Source of the DNA: an uncultured Shinella sp.
GTDB taxonomy: Bacteria > Pseudomonadota > Alphaproteobacteria > Rhizobiales > Rhizobiaceae
Assembly (NCBI GenBank): GCA_946886325.1
Contig: CAMPIK010000001.1
Coordinates: forward strand, 1-24,076
Direction of reading: 5' to 3'
Length of the DNA stretch: 24,076 nt
Under the pieces are notes generated by a model. It saw nothing but the letters and a program-made list of their open reading frames with translations. It searched no databases and was not told the origin of the DNA. This document shows positions 17,111 to 24,055 of the stretch, in pieces. The stretch's first letter is position 1. The number at the start of each line of letters is the position of its first letter. Position numbers and translations under genes: made by a program.

Positions 17111-17174
17111 CATATAGTGGTTAGCGACCCGTATGAACACTAAAATTCAGTGGAAAAGTTAACAAAGGTTAACG
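17111..17174 (-). promoter_or_regulatory. rem upstream region: tandem GTTAAC repeat and AT-rich promoter
   Basis: AGTTAAC (17157-17163) and GGTTAACG (17167-17174) repeat with ten-base spacing, one helical turn, as OmpR-type dimers prefer. Downstream on the minus strand the DNA is AT-rich, with a -10-like ACTATAT at about 17112-17118. The rem leader would then be about 130 nt. The same GTTAAC repeat recurs upstream of the flagellin gene. Binding by Rem itself or by VisNR is a hypothesis. Confidence 0.5.
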
Positions 17175-17215
17175 ATGCGCCTTGCCTGCCCAAATGCCTG
17201 CGCATTCTCGCCACA

Positions 17216-17232
17216 TTGCGGGACTCCCGCAA
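17216..17232 (-). terminator. Possible terminator after the motor operon
   Basis: A 7-bp stem TTGCGGG / CCCGCAA with a three-base loop lies 30 bases after the transglycosylase stop. It lacks a U tract on the minus strand, so it is only a weak candidate for the end of the motB-motC-fliK operon. Confidence 0.4.
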
Positions 17233-17261
17233 ATTTGGCTAAATAACAATCAAAAGATGTA

Positions 17262-17834
17262 TCAACGACAGAAGGTTTTGGCGTTTTGCGTCCACTGTCC
17301 ATAGCCCGTCGCGACCAGGTTTGCGATCACGCGGCAGACGTAACGCTTCTGCGCAGGGTCGTTGTTGGGTCCTGCATGATACCGCGCGACCGCCATCGTC
17401 CAGGTCTCGTGCCGCGCGTGGAGGTTCGCGAGGAAGCGCGCGGCGTAGTCGACATTGCGCCGTGGATTGAGCATCTCCGCCGGTGACGGGAACTCCTTGC
17501 CATGGAAGTGATGGTTGATCTGCATGCATCCCATGTCGATCAGCTTCGCGCCGCGCGCGCGAGCCGCGTCGAATTCCTGCAAAGCCTCGCTCGCGCTGCC
17601 GGCAAAGACCGCCTTGCCCTCGATGTTGAGCGCATAGGGCTGGAGCGAACCCTTTCGGCCCGTCTCCGTCAGGCCGACGGAATAGAGGATGCCCGCCGGC
17701 ACGCCATATTTGGCGGCCGCCGAAAGGATTTCGCGTTCGCAGCTTCCCGCCGACGCCGTGGCGTCAGAGGTAAACGCCGCCAGTGCGACCAGACTGAGTG
17801 CCAGCGATACCGTTGCCCGACGAAACCTGCTCAT
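17262..17834 (-). CDS. Periplasmic SLT-type lytic transglycosylase
   Basis: 190-aa peptidoglycan-cleaving enzyme with a Sec signal peptide ('RFRRATVSLALSLVALAAF', cleavage near residue 28). The catalytic-type Glu is about residue 57 in 'YSVGLTETG', followed by the transglycosylase motifs 'DMGCMQIN' (100-107), 'LNPRRNVDYAARFL' and 'AVARYHAG'. Four cysteines remain in the mature protein. The ATG at 17834 is the only start giving a complete signal peptide and has AAGGA upstream. It overlaps the 3' end of fliK by 71 nt in another frame. Position in the motor operon suggests it opens the cell wall for rod or stator assembly, replacing the hydrolase domain missing from FlgJ. That role is inferred. 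A similar gene follows motD in S. meliloti, as I recall it. Confidence 0.88.
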   Translation of the reverse strand: MSRFRRATVSLALSLVALAAFTSDATASAGSCEREILSAAAKYGVPAGILYSVGLTETGRKGSLQPYALNIEGKAVFAGSASEALQEFDAARARGAKLIDMGCMQINHHFHGKEFPSPAEMLNPRRNVDYAARFLANLHARHETWTMAVARYHAGPNNDPAQKRYVCRVIANLVATGYGQWTQNAKTFCR

Positions 17835-19263
17835 TACCCAATCCTTCGCCGCTGGCAAAGCCGTTCCAGTCACCGGCACCCTGCTGTCCGCCGCCCTGCC
17901 TGCCATTCCCGCCTTCATGCGTCTGCTGCTGTCCGCCGAACTGCGGCTGCGCGCCGCCCTGGCCCGTATTGGCCGAGCGATCGACCTGGGGAGAGAGCTG
18001 GACGCTCACCTGGTCCACGGCAAAGCCATGGCCGCGCAGCGCCTTCACGATCTGGTCCTTGTCGTCGGACAGTTGCCTGTAGGCTTCGCCGGTTTCCACC
18101 TGAAGGCTGACGACGAGCTCGTCCCCGTTAAGGCGAAGGGTGGCCGTCACGGAACCGAGATCGATCGGCTGCATCTGGATCTTCAGCGTGTTGACGACCT
18201 TGCCGGTCGCCGCATGTTCACCGTCGAGCTTCGCCGACGCAGCCGTCAGCGAGGAGGCCCATTCGGGATCCTGCTTGATCGCGGCCGTCACCGCTGCGGA
18301 ATTGCCGACGTCGGCGAGGCCGATATAGCGCCGCGCATCGAGGACGGTCACGGTCTCGACCCGTGAAGCCTTGGCTGTATCGTTGGCAGCCGCACCTTCG
18401 CCGCCGCGACCGATGCTCAATTCCACCTCGCGGCCCTTGCCGTCGGCCCGGATGAGCCTGAACAGTTGGTCGGCGTCCGACGCATCCGCATCGGCCTCCG
18501 CCATCTCGGCGCCTGCCGCCGTGTCAGCCGCGGCCAGATGGGACGCCTTGTCGGCGGCCGCAACTCCGTTGCCGTCCTTCCGGCCGTCCGTCCGCTTTTC
18601 ATTGGAATTGACGCCGGAAGTCCGCTTCGTGCCGGTCTCGGCATGGGCGGCCACAGCAATCGTCTGGCCCTGGTCGTTTCCTGCGCCTGCGAGAAGCGAG
18701 AGGAGGACGCCGACATCGGCGCTTTCCGTCGAGCCGGCTTCATCCGTCGCGTCGCCTTCCGAAACCTTCTCGGCATTTGGATCGGTATCGGTCCGCGCAA
18801 TCCTGCCGGCTGCCGCGGAGGACTTGACCGCGCCGTTCCTGGTTGCGTGCTCCGCAATGCCGTCAGCATCGCCGAGCAACACCTCGCCAGACTGTTCTGA
18901 CGCGCCGCTATCCGATGGCAGCACCTCGACATCTTCCGGCGTCGGCTGCGATTTGCTTTCGAGTGCGATCGAGCGCCCGTTCAACGACGACCGCTCGCCC
19001 GTCGCGAAGCGGGAAAGCTGCAGCCGGCTCGATGAATCCGAACCGTCCTTCTCCTCGCCCTGCCCGCCTTCATCCGCCGCGCGTGCCTTGAATTTGTACG
19101 CAGACTGGTCGCCTGACTTTCCGGCGATGCTCGCATAGGCCTCGGAAAACTCGGAGCTTCTCGCGAGACTCTTGCCGTCGGAATTGGCTTCGCCGGCCTT
19201 GCCCTTCGCGACCTGCGGATTTCCGCCGATCAGACCCATCACCCCATTGTCGATGCTGCTCAA
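17764..19263 (-). CDS. fliK: Flagellar hook-length control protein FliK (MotD)
   Basis: 499-aa secreted ruler that sets hook length and switches export specificity; in rhizobia it was first called MotD. The low-complexity N-terminal two thirds (Ala, Asp, Ser, Gly, Glu-rich) is the extended ruler. The conserved FliK C-terminal domain is at about 355-425: 'LKIQMQPIDLGSVTATLRL', then 'ELVVSLQVETGEAYRQL' and 'LRGHGFAVDQVSVQL'. A Gly/Gln-rich tail follows (about 433-475). The start is TTG at 19263, overlapping the motC stop as TTGA, with AAGGAGAAGG upstream; the first ATG lies eight codons inside. The last 71 bases also encode the start of the transglycosylase. Confidence 0.92.
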   Translation of the reverse strand: MSSIDNGVMGLIGGNPQVAKGKAGEANSDGKSLARSSEFSEAYASIAGKSGDQSAYKFKARAADEGGQGEEKDGSDSSSRLQLSRFATGERSSLNGRSIALESKSQPTPEDVEVLPSDSGASEQSGEVLLGDADGIAEHATRNGAVKSSAAAGRIARTDTDPNAEKVSEGDATDEAGSTESADVGVLLSLLAGAGNDQGQTIAVAAHAETGTKRTSGVNSNEKRTDGRKDGNGVAAADKASHLAAADTAAGAEMAEADADASDADQLFRLIRADGKGREVELSIGRGGEGAAANDTAKASRVETVTVLDARRYIGLADVGNSAAVTAAIKQDPEWASSLTAASAKLDGEHAATGKVVNTLKIQMQPIDLGSVTATLRLNGDELVVSLQVETGEAYRQLSDDKDQIVKALRGHGFAVDQVSVQLSPQVDRSANTGQGGAQPQFGGQQQTHEGGNGRQGGGQQGAGDWNGFASGEGLGNEQVSSGNGIAGTQSGRTGGVYL

Positions 19264-20582
19264 CTGCCTTCTCCTTCAAGGAGGCTATCGATCGCTTCGA
19301 GCTTCGACTTGCCGGTGGCAACGAAGTTGTCGAAGGCCGGATCGACCCCGCTCGCGCTAGTTTCGGTTTCTTCTTTTGTCGGTTCGGCTGCCGCCTCGGC
19401 GGCGACTTCGGGCGTCTCTCCGCCCGCCAGCGGGTTCATGCGGTCGTCTTCCGACATCTCTTCTGCCGGCAGGACAGGCGGTGACTTGGCCACCTCGGTC
19501 TGCTCGACCTCAGCCGGGGCCTTCTCTTCGACGAGCACCGGCACGCGCAGGACTTCTTCCGCGACGACGCGCGCGGCTTCCTTCAAGGCGCGATCCTTGA
19601 CGGAGAGGTTCTCGTCCGGGATGGCCATGATCGCCTGCATTGCCGCGCCGACATCTGCGGACGGCACGGATGCAAGGCCCGAGTAGAGGTCGGCCAGAGC
19701 CTTGGGCACCGTCTCGCCATCGCCGGAGAGCGCCTGCGCCCGGTCGGCCGCCAGCGTCGCGAGCCGGTTCTTGCCGGATATTGCCGATAGTCGCGCCATC
19801 CGCAGATAGACTTCCCGCTGCCGGGGCCTGTCCATGAAGGACAGAATTTCAAGAATGTCGTCTTCCTTCATCTTGTCGAAATTATCGACCGAAAGCTTGA
19901 CGAAGAGATCGGCGAACTGGCTGGCATAGGGCGAGCGCAGGAAGCGCCGGGCATAGCGACTGGAATAGGACACGCCCTTGTCGACCCAGCCATTCTCCGT
20001 GGAAATGTAGATCGATCGCCGCAGAGCCGCTTCCTCGACGATCGTCCCGGGTGCGGTCAGCCGCGCCCAGTCGAAATAGGTGAGCGCAAGCGAGGGGTCC
20101 TTGCGGATGACCGAGTTTGCCGAGATCAGTGCCAGATAGGGACCGATCCGCGAATTCTTGTATTCCGGAAAGGCCTCGGCGAGCGATTTGGCATTGGTCG
20201 TGCCACGCCCGCTCAGGTAATTGCGCAGCGCATCCGTGATGCGCGTGTCGAAATGGCCGTTCACATCGCGCTCGGCCAGCATGTCGAGCGTCTGCGGATT
20301 GCCGCCGCTCATCGCATAGACCATGGCCGCATCGACATTGCGCGGGTCGTCGAAAATCGAGACCGGCGCAGTTCTCAGCCTGTCGTCGATCGTTCCGAGA
20401 AGGAAGCGCTGCATCTCCATGGCGGAATGATCGCCCAGCACGACCGTATCCTGCACGTATTGCAGCGACCGGATCATCTTGTAGGGCGCCAGGTCATCCG
20501 GATTTTCCGCGCGCGACGGAAATGCGGCGAAGAGGCCCGCCGCAAGAATGCCGATCGTGTGCAGACGCCGGATGCGCTTCAT
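19260..20582 (-). CDS. motC: Periplasmic motility protein MotC
   Basis: Rhizobial motor protein found in the periplasm, known in S. meliloti to interact with and stabilise MotB and to be needed for rotation. 440 aa. The signal peptide 'MKRIRRLHTIGILAAGLFAAFPSRA' is cut at about 25/26. The mature part is mainly helical ('LVKLSVDNFDKMKEDDILEILSFMDRPRQREVYLRMARL') and ends in a Glu/Ala/Pro-rich tail (about 355-415), which probably extends in the periplasm. ATG 20582 is chosen because GGAGGAAGG lies about nine bases upstream. A TTG at 20591 is in frame but would touch that site. The gap to the motB stop is five bases. Confidence 0.92.
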   Translation of the reverse strand: MKRIRRLHTIGILAAGLFAAFPSRAENPDDLAPYKMIRSLQYVQDTVVLGDHSAMEMQRFLLGTIDDRLRTAPVSIFDDPRNVDAAMVYAMSGGNPQTLDMLAERDVNGHFDTRITDALRNYLSGRGTTNAKSLAEAFPEYKNSRIGPYLALISANSVIRKDPSLALTYFDWARLTAPGTIVEEAALRRSIYISTENGWVDKGVSYSSRYARRFLRSPYASQFADLFVKLSVDNFDKMKEDDILEILSFMDRPRQREVYLRMARLSAISGKNRLATLAADRAQALSGDGETVPKALADLYSGLASVPSADVGAAMQAIMAIPDENLSVKDRALKEAARVVAEEVLRVPVLVEEKAPAEVEQTEVAKSPPVLPAEEMSEDDRMNPLAGGETPEVAAEAAAEPTKEETETSASGVDPAFDNFVATGKSKLEAIDSLLEGEGS

Positions 20583-20587
20583 CGCGA

Positions 20588-21793
20588 TCAACCTTCCTCC
20601 GACTGGATCAGGATCTCGATACGGCGATTGACGTCCGCAAACGGATCTTCCGGCACCTTCAGCCGACGGTCCGCAAAGCCGCTGACCTGGCTGATGCGGG
20701 TCTCGTCGAGGCCGCCGCGCACGAGCATGTAATAGGCGCTCTGCGCGCGGGACATGGAGAGCCGCCAGTTGTCGTTGCCTTCGCCCTTGAAGGGCCTTCC
20801 ATCGGTATGTCCCCGGATCGCGATAGCGCCCTTGCGACCGGCAAGGATCTTGCCGATCTTTTCCATGGCGACGACCATTTCCTTTTTCGGAAGCGCCGAG
20901 CCGACATTGAACATCGGCGTGTTCAACTGGTCGGTCAGGCTGACGAGCAGCCCGCCTTCGGCCGGGGTCACGGTCAGCCCTTCCGCGAGTTTGCCGAGCG
21001 AACCGATGTCCTTGGCGATGGCAGCCTTCAGGTCTTCGGCCTCCTTCTGCTCCTTCTGAAGCTTCGCCTCTTCGGGACTAACCGGCTTTTCGTCGGCCTT
21101 GTCGGTCTCGGACGGCTTGGCATCGGCCGCGGCGACCTGCTGGTCCTTTGTCTCGGCGGCAGCCTTGTCGGCACTCTCCTCGGCAGCGGCGTCTTGGGCC
21201 GCATCCGTCGCCTGGGTGATCTGTACCTGCTGCGTCCAGAAATCAGGATCGAACGGGTCGCGATAGGCTTCGCCGCCATCGGCGCCTGTCGCAGGCCCCG
21301 AGACATCGGCGCCGCCCTCGCCCTTGGCGCTCACGTTCGCCTGCTGGCCGACTTCCTGCGCGATTTCGGACAGGACGGAATAGGGATTCTCGAAGAAATT
21401 GGCCTCGGAATATTTCGTCTCTTCGCCCGCGGTCGCGCTCTGGTCGCGTCCCATCTCGGCGCCGTTGCCGGCCGCCTGCTTGTCGCCCTGTTCCTTCGAC
21501 TTGTCCTGGGTGTTCTCGCCTTCGGCATCCTTGCCGGGCTTTTCGACCGACTTGTCGGCAGGCTTGTCATCCGTCAGCTTGATCGGATTGAAATAGGAGG
21601 CGATCGACGCCTTGGTCTCTTCATTGGCGGCATTGACCAGCCACATGACGAGGAAGAACGCCATCATCGCGGTCATGAAGTCGGCATAGGCGATCTTCCA
21701 GGCGGCCGAGTGGTGGTCGCCCTCGTGATCGCCGTGGCGCTTGATGATGATGATCTCGTTCTTGCCGTGGTGGTGGTTGTCGCCGTCACTCAT
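20588..21793 (-). CDS. motB: Flagellar stator protein MotB
   Basis: 401-aa stator subunit that, with MotA (outside the window), conducts protons and anchors to peptidoglycan. The proton-carrying Asp38 lies in 'AYADFMTAMMAFFLVMWLV' at the start of the single membrane helix (about 39-55). The C-terminal OmpA-like domain has 'RGHTDGRP' (327-334), 'RLSMSRA' (344-350) and 'VNRRIEI'. The cytoplasmic N-terminus is rich in His and acidic residues. The charged linker of about 200 residues between helix and OmpA domain makes it longer than enterobacterial MotB (about 308), a rhizobial trait that may accommodate MotC. The ATG overlaps the upstream stop by four bases (21790-21793). Confidence 0.97.
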   Translation of the reverse strand: MSDGDNHHHGKNEIIIIKRHGDHEGDHHSAAWKIAYADFMTAMMAFFLVMWLVNAANEETKASIASYFNPIKLTDDKPADKSVEKPGKDAEGENTQDKSKEQGDKQAAGNGAEMGRDQSATAGEETKYSEANFFENPYSVLSEIAQEVGQQANVSAKGEGGADVSGPATGADGGEAYRDPFDPDFWTQQVQITQATDAAQDAAAEESADKAAAETKDQQVAAADAKPSETDKADEKPVSPEEAKLQKEQKEAEDLKAAIAKDIGSLGKLAEGLTVTPAEGGLLVSLTDQLNTPMFNVGSALPKKEMVVAMEKIGKILAGRKGAIAIRGHTDGRPFKGEGNDNWRLSMSRAQSAYYMLVRGGLDETRISQVSGFADRRLKVPEDPFADVNRRIEILIQSEEG

Positions 21794-22443
21794 GCCAGTA
21801 CCTTCCGGACCGTATCGGCCCAGGCCGCCATGCGCGTCACCAGAACCGTCTCGCCGAACTCGACCGTGAGGTCGAGATCGTCTGCCTCTTCATGCCGGAA
21901 GACCGGCGTGTTTTCCTCGAACCGGGCCTTCAGCAGATCGAAGAGCCGTTTCGGACCCTTGACCGTGACGGAAAGCCCCTCACCGGCCTGCAGCCCGCTC
22001 CGGACCATGACGGCGAGATCGGCGACCGCCTTCTCCGCCAGGACGTCGTCCATGACGGGCGTCAGGACATGCGCGGTCTGGCTCGCCACGAGATCGGCAA
22101 GCAACGCCGTCATCTTCGAAAACTGATCGGCAATCTCTGCCGCAAACTTGTCCTCGTATTGCGCACGCGCCTCATCCATCGCCTGCTTGTGCCGGGCTTC
22201 GAGCTCGGCGATTTCCCGGCTGTGGCGCTCGCTCATCTCCGCCTCCGCCTCGGCCCGCCCTTCGGCGAAGGCTTCGGCACGCTCCGCCTCCACATCGACC
22301 TGCGGCCCCGCGATGACGGGCTCGACCTGATCGGGCGAGGCAAATGTCGTATCCGCCGCAAAGGGCGTTTGCTCGAAGCGCATGGGACGGCGCTGGGGTG
22401 CACTGAAATCCTTGAGGTAGCGGGCCAGTTGAACGCTCATCAT
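21790..22443 (-). CDS. FliH/YscL-like coiled-coil protein, first gene of the motB operon
   Basis: 217-aa cytoplasmic protein. Residues 50-105 form a strongly charged coiled coil ('AERAEAFAEGRAEAEAEM' and onwards), followed by a globular part ('MTALLADLVASQTAHVLTPVMDDVLAEKAV', then 'GLSVTVKGPKRLFDLLKARF'). This succession resembles FliH and YscL, peripheral-stalk proteins that hold the export ATPase FliI. Identity is low, so the name is not used as a symbol. Two adjacent ATGs (22443, 22440) follow GGGAG at five- and eight-base distance; either may be used. The frame stays open to 22599, but that part has no protein-like composition. An ATGA overlap couples it to motB. In S. meliloti a hypothetical gene holds this position, as I recall it. 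Confidence 0.75.
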   Translation of the reverse strand: MMSVQLARYLKDFSAPQRRPMRFEQTPFAADTTFASPDQVEPVIAGPQVDVEAERAEAFAEGRAEAEAEMSERHSREIAELEARHKQAMDEARAQYEDKFAAEIADQFSKMTALLADLVASQTAHVLTPVMDDVLAEKAVADLAVMVRSGLQAGEGLSVTVKGPKRLFDLLKARFEENTPVFRHEEADDLDLTVEFGETVLVTRMAAWADTVRKVLA

Positions 22444-22488
22444 CGACGCTCCCGGCCGGTTTCGGCCCCTGGGCGCACCGGGCTGCTC

Positions 22489-22507
22489 CCGTTCCATTCC
22501 GGAACGG
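22489..22507 (-). other. Hairpin in the leader of the FliH-like/motB operon
   Basis: A 7-bp stem CCGTTCC / GGAACGG with a five-base loop, 46 bases upstream of the start. It may belong to the 5' untranslated region or be a regulator site. No promoter could be assigned with confidence in 22508-22640. Confidence 0.35.
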
Positions 22508-22646
22508 TCATGCCGGTTCGATTGACTTGTGCTGCTACGGACACCGCTTGATATCTCCCCTGGGCTCGTTTGCCGGTCGCGCCGGCACGCAATCGTCACG
22601 ACTGCGGTCTCGAAACTAGGGCGTCAAACTTGTGCGAGGATGAAGG

Positions 22647-22716
22647 TGTTGGGCCGCACCAGGGCAAATCGTGCGGCCCAACATTCGCCACCGGGCCTAT
22701 GACCGGGTCCCGGTGG
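22647..22716 (-). terminator. Tandem hairpins terminating the flagellin transcript
   Basis: Reading on the minus strand after the flagellin stop (22737): first an 8-bp stem (22688-22695 / 22709-22716), then a perfect 13-bp stem (22647-22659 / 22671-22683, 11-base loop). No U tract follows, but the second stem is the strongest in the flagellar part of the window. Flagellin mRNAs are abundant and long-lived, so these may stabilise the 3' end as well as terminate. Confidence 0.75.
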
Positions 22717-22736
22717 AAGGCGATGTCTCAGGGCTC

Positions 22737-23705
22737 TTACTGACGGAAGAGCTGAAGGATGTTTTCCGAGTTGGTATTGGCGATCGACAGCGACTGGATG
22801 CCGAGCTGCTGCTGGGTCTGGAGCGCCTTCAGACGGGTCGATTCCTCGTTCATGTCGGCATCGACGAGACGGCCGACGCCCTTGTCGATCACATCCGTCA
22901 GCGTCGCGACGAAGTTCTCCTGCATCTCGATGCGCGTGGTAATGGCGCCAAGGGTCGAAGCGGTGTCGGTCAGCGTGCTCAGGATATTGTCGACGGCGCT
23001 GATCATGTCGTCGATTTCTTCGTCGGTCGTCGCATCGGTGAGTTCGATCGGCGCGCCCGCGGCCGGTGTCGTCGAACCCGCATCGACCAAATAATAAAGC
23101 CGTGGCGTGCCGGTCGGCGTGTCCGTCAACTGGTCTGCGTCGACGTCGGCCGTCAGGATGCCGCGGCTCGCATCTTCCGTATCGACGAGGATCGACTGCG
23201 ATGTGTCGAAGTCGAGCGTGGCAACGGAAACGGTTCCGTTGGCGCTTCGAACGAAGGAGGCGACCACGGACTTGGTGCCGGCGGCGGCGGCATCGTCGTT
23301 GTAGAGCCAGTTTTCGCCCGAGAACGAAGCGGACTCCGTGGACGAGACGAGCTGGTTCTTGAACTCCTTGAGTTCGTCGTTGATCTTTTCCTTGTCGACA
23401 CCCGGCTCGCGGGCCGCAACAAGCTTCGCCTTGATCTCGCTCAGCACGTCGATGACGTTGTTCAGCGCCGTATAGGCGGTATCCACCTTTGCCGCGCCGA
23501 GGCCGAGGGCGTCCTGCACCGTCGAAAGCGCCCGGTTGTCCGAGCGCATGGTGGTTGCGATCGACCAGTAGGCGGCGTTGTCGGCCGCCGTTTCGACGCG
23601 CAGGCCGGAGGAGACGCGCGCCTGCGTCGTCTCGAGGTCGCGGTCGATCGATCGCAGGGTCTGGAGGGCAGCCATAGCGGCCGCATTGGTCAAAATGCTG
23701 GTCAT
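22737..23705 (-). CDS. Flagellin
   Basis: 322-aa filament subunit, one of several flagellins as usual in rhizobia. The conserved N-terminal D0/D1 region is 'MTSILTNAAAMAALQTLRSI', 'TQARVSSGLRVETAADNAAYWSI' and onwards to about residue 140. The C-terminal D1/D0 helix ends 'MNEESTRLKALQTQQQLGI' and 'ANTNSENILQLFRQ'. The variable middle (about 140-225) is short, Asp/Thr-rich and lacks Cys. Rhizobial numbering (flaA, B, C or D) cannot be decided from one copy; beside motB the S. meliloti counterpart is probably flaC, but I leave the symbol blank. It has its own leader with a hairpin and upstream GTTAAC repeats, and tandem terminator hairpins downstream. Confidence 0.96.
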   Translation of the reverse strand: MTSILTNAAAMAALQTLRSIDRDLETTQARVSSGLRVETAADNAAYWSIATTMRSDNRALSTVQDALGLGAAKVDTAYTALNNVIDVLSEIKAKLVAAREPGVDKEKINDELKEFKNQLVSSTESASFSGENWLYNDDAAAAGTKSVVASFVRSANGTVSVATLDFDTSQSILVDTEDASRGILTADVDADQLTDTPTGTPRLYYLVDAGSTTPAAGAPIELTDATTDEEIDDMISAVDNILSTLTDTASTLGAITTRIEMQENFVATLTDVIDKGVGRLVDADMNEESTRLKALQTQQQLGIQSLSIANTNSENILQLFRQ

Positions 23706-23783
23706 AGAGAACGGTCCCCATCGGAGGCTTTCGGGACATGCCGGAGTGGGAGAACCGGTAACGTGGAACTGGCGTCATGCGCT

Positions 23784-23811
23784 CTGTCACCGATTTTGCC
23801 CTGGGTGACAG
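23784..23811 (-). promoter_or_regulatory. Hairpin upstream of the flagellin start, candidate FlbT/FlaF target
   Basis: An 8-bp inverted repeat CTGTCACC / GGTGACAG with a 12-base loop lies 79-106 bases upstream of the flagellin ATG. If the promoter is further upstream, it is in the mRNA leader, where FlbT is known to act on flagellin mRNA in Caulobacter. It could alternatively be a protein-binding dyad at the promoter. Confidence 0.45.
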
Positions 23812-23821
23812 TCCATCGTTC

Positions 23822-23869
23822 TTAACGATTGGTTAACGGCGAATGGTTAACGAAAGGTTAACGCCGTTA
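23822..23869 (-). repeat. GTTAAC/TTAACG direct repeats upstream of flagellin
   Basis: TTAACG occurs four times, starting at 23822, 23833, 23847 and 23858 (spacings 11, 14, 11). The last three are GGTTAACG. The last two lie inside an 8-bp inverted repeat TAACGGCG / CGCCGTTA (23834-23841, 23862-23869). Helical spacing and the matching repeat upstream of rem suggest an activator site for flagellin transcription. Confidence 0.6.
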
Positions 23870-23961
23870 GCAAATCATTAAGAATGATAAAGAAAGCGTA
23901 AAGATTTACAAGCCAGATCTGGCCATACGAGCCTGTCGAGGAATTCAGCCCGTGAAACGCG

Positions 23962-23988
23962 AAAAACCGCACCCCTTGCGAGGTGCGG
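23962..23988 (-). terminator. Rho-independent terminator of the right-edge flagellin gene
   Basis: On the minus strand: CCGCACC, eight-base loop, GGTGCGG, then TTTTT (T tract at 23962-23966). This is a textbook intrinsic terminator, about 68 bases after the stop of the partial flagellin gene. It shows that the downstream flagellin gene (22737-23705) needs its own promoter. Confidence 0.87.
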
Positions 23989-24020
23989 CTTCTCAAAGTC
24001 GGAAGATCGATTGCCGGATG

Positions 24021-24041
24021 AAGGGCGGACGAGCCGCCCTT
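24021..24041 (-). other. Second hairpin 3' of the partial flagellin gene
   Basis: An 8-bp stem AAGGGCGG / CCGCCCTT with a five-base loop, 14 bases after the stop codon and ahead of the terminator. It repeats the two-hairpin arrangement found after the other flagellin gene. Confidence 0.6.
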
Positions 24042-24055
24042 CGCTACCCTGCCGA

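Noticed and set aside
17175..17261. Small RNA gene in the rem-transglycosylase gap
   Set aside because: Only one short hairpin and AT-rich DNA; no promoter-terminator pair that would define a transcript.
20522..22126. 534-codon plus-strand frame opposite motB
   Set aside because: Leu/Gly-rich pseudo-membrane pattern arises from the complement of MotB's charged linker; motB is certain.
22444..22599. 52-residue N-terminal extension of the FliH-like protein
   Set aside because: Composition is not protein-like, it contains a leader hairpin, and a good ribosome-binding site supports the start at 22443/22440.
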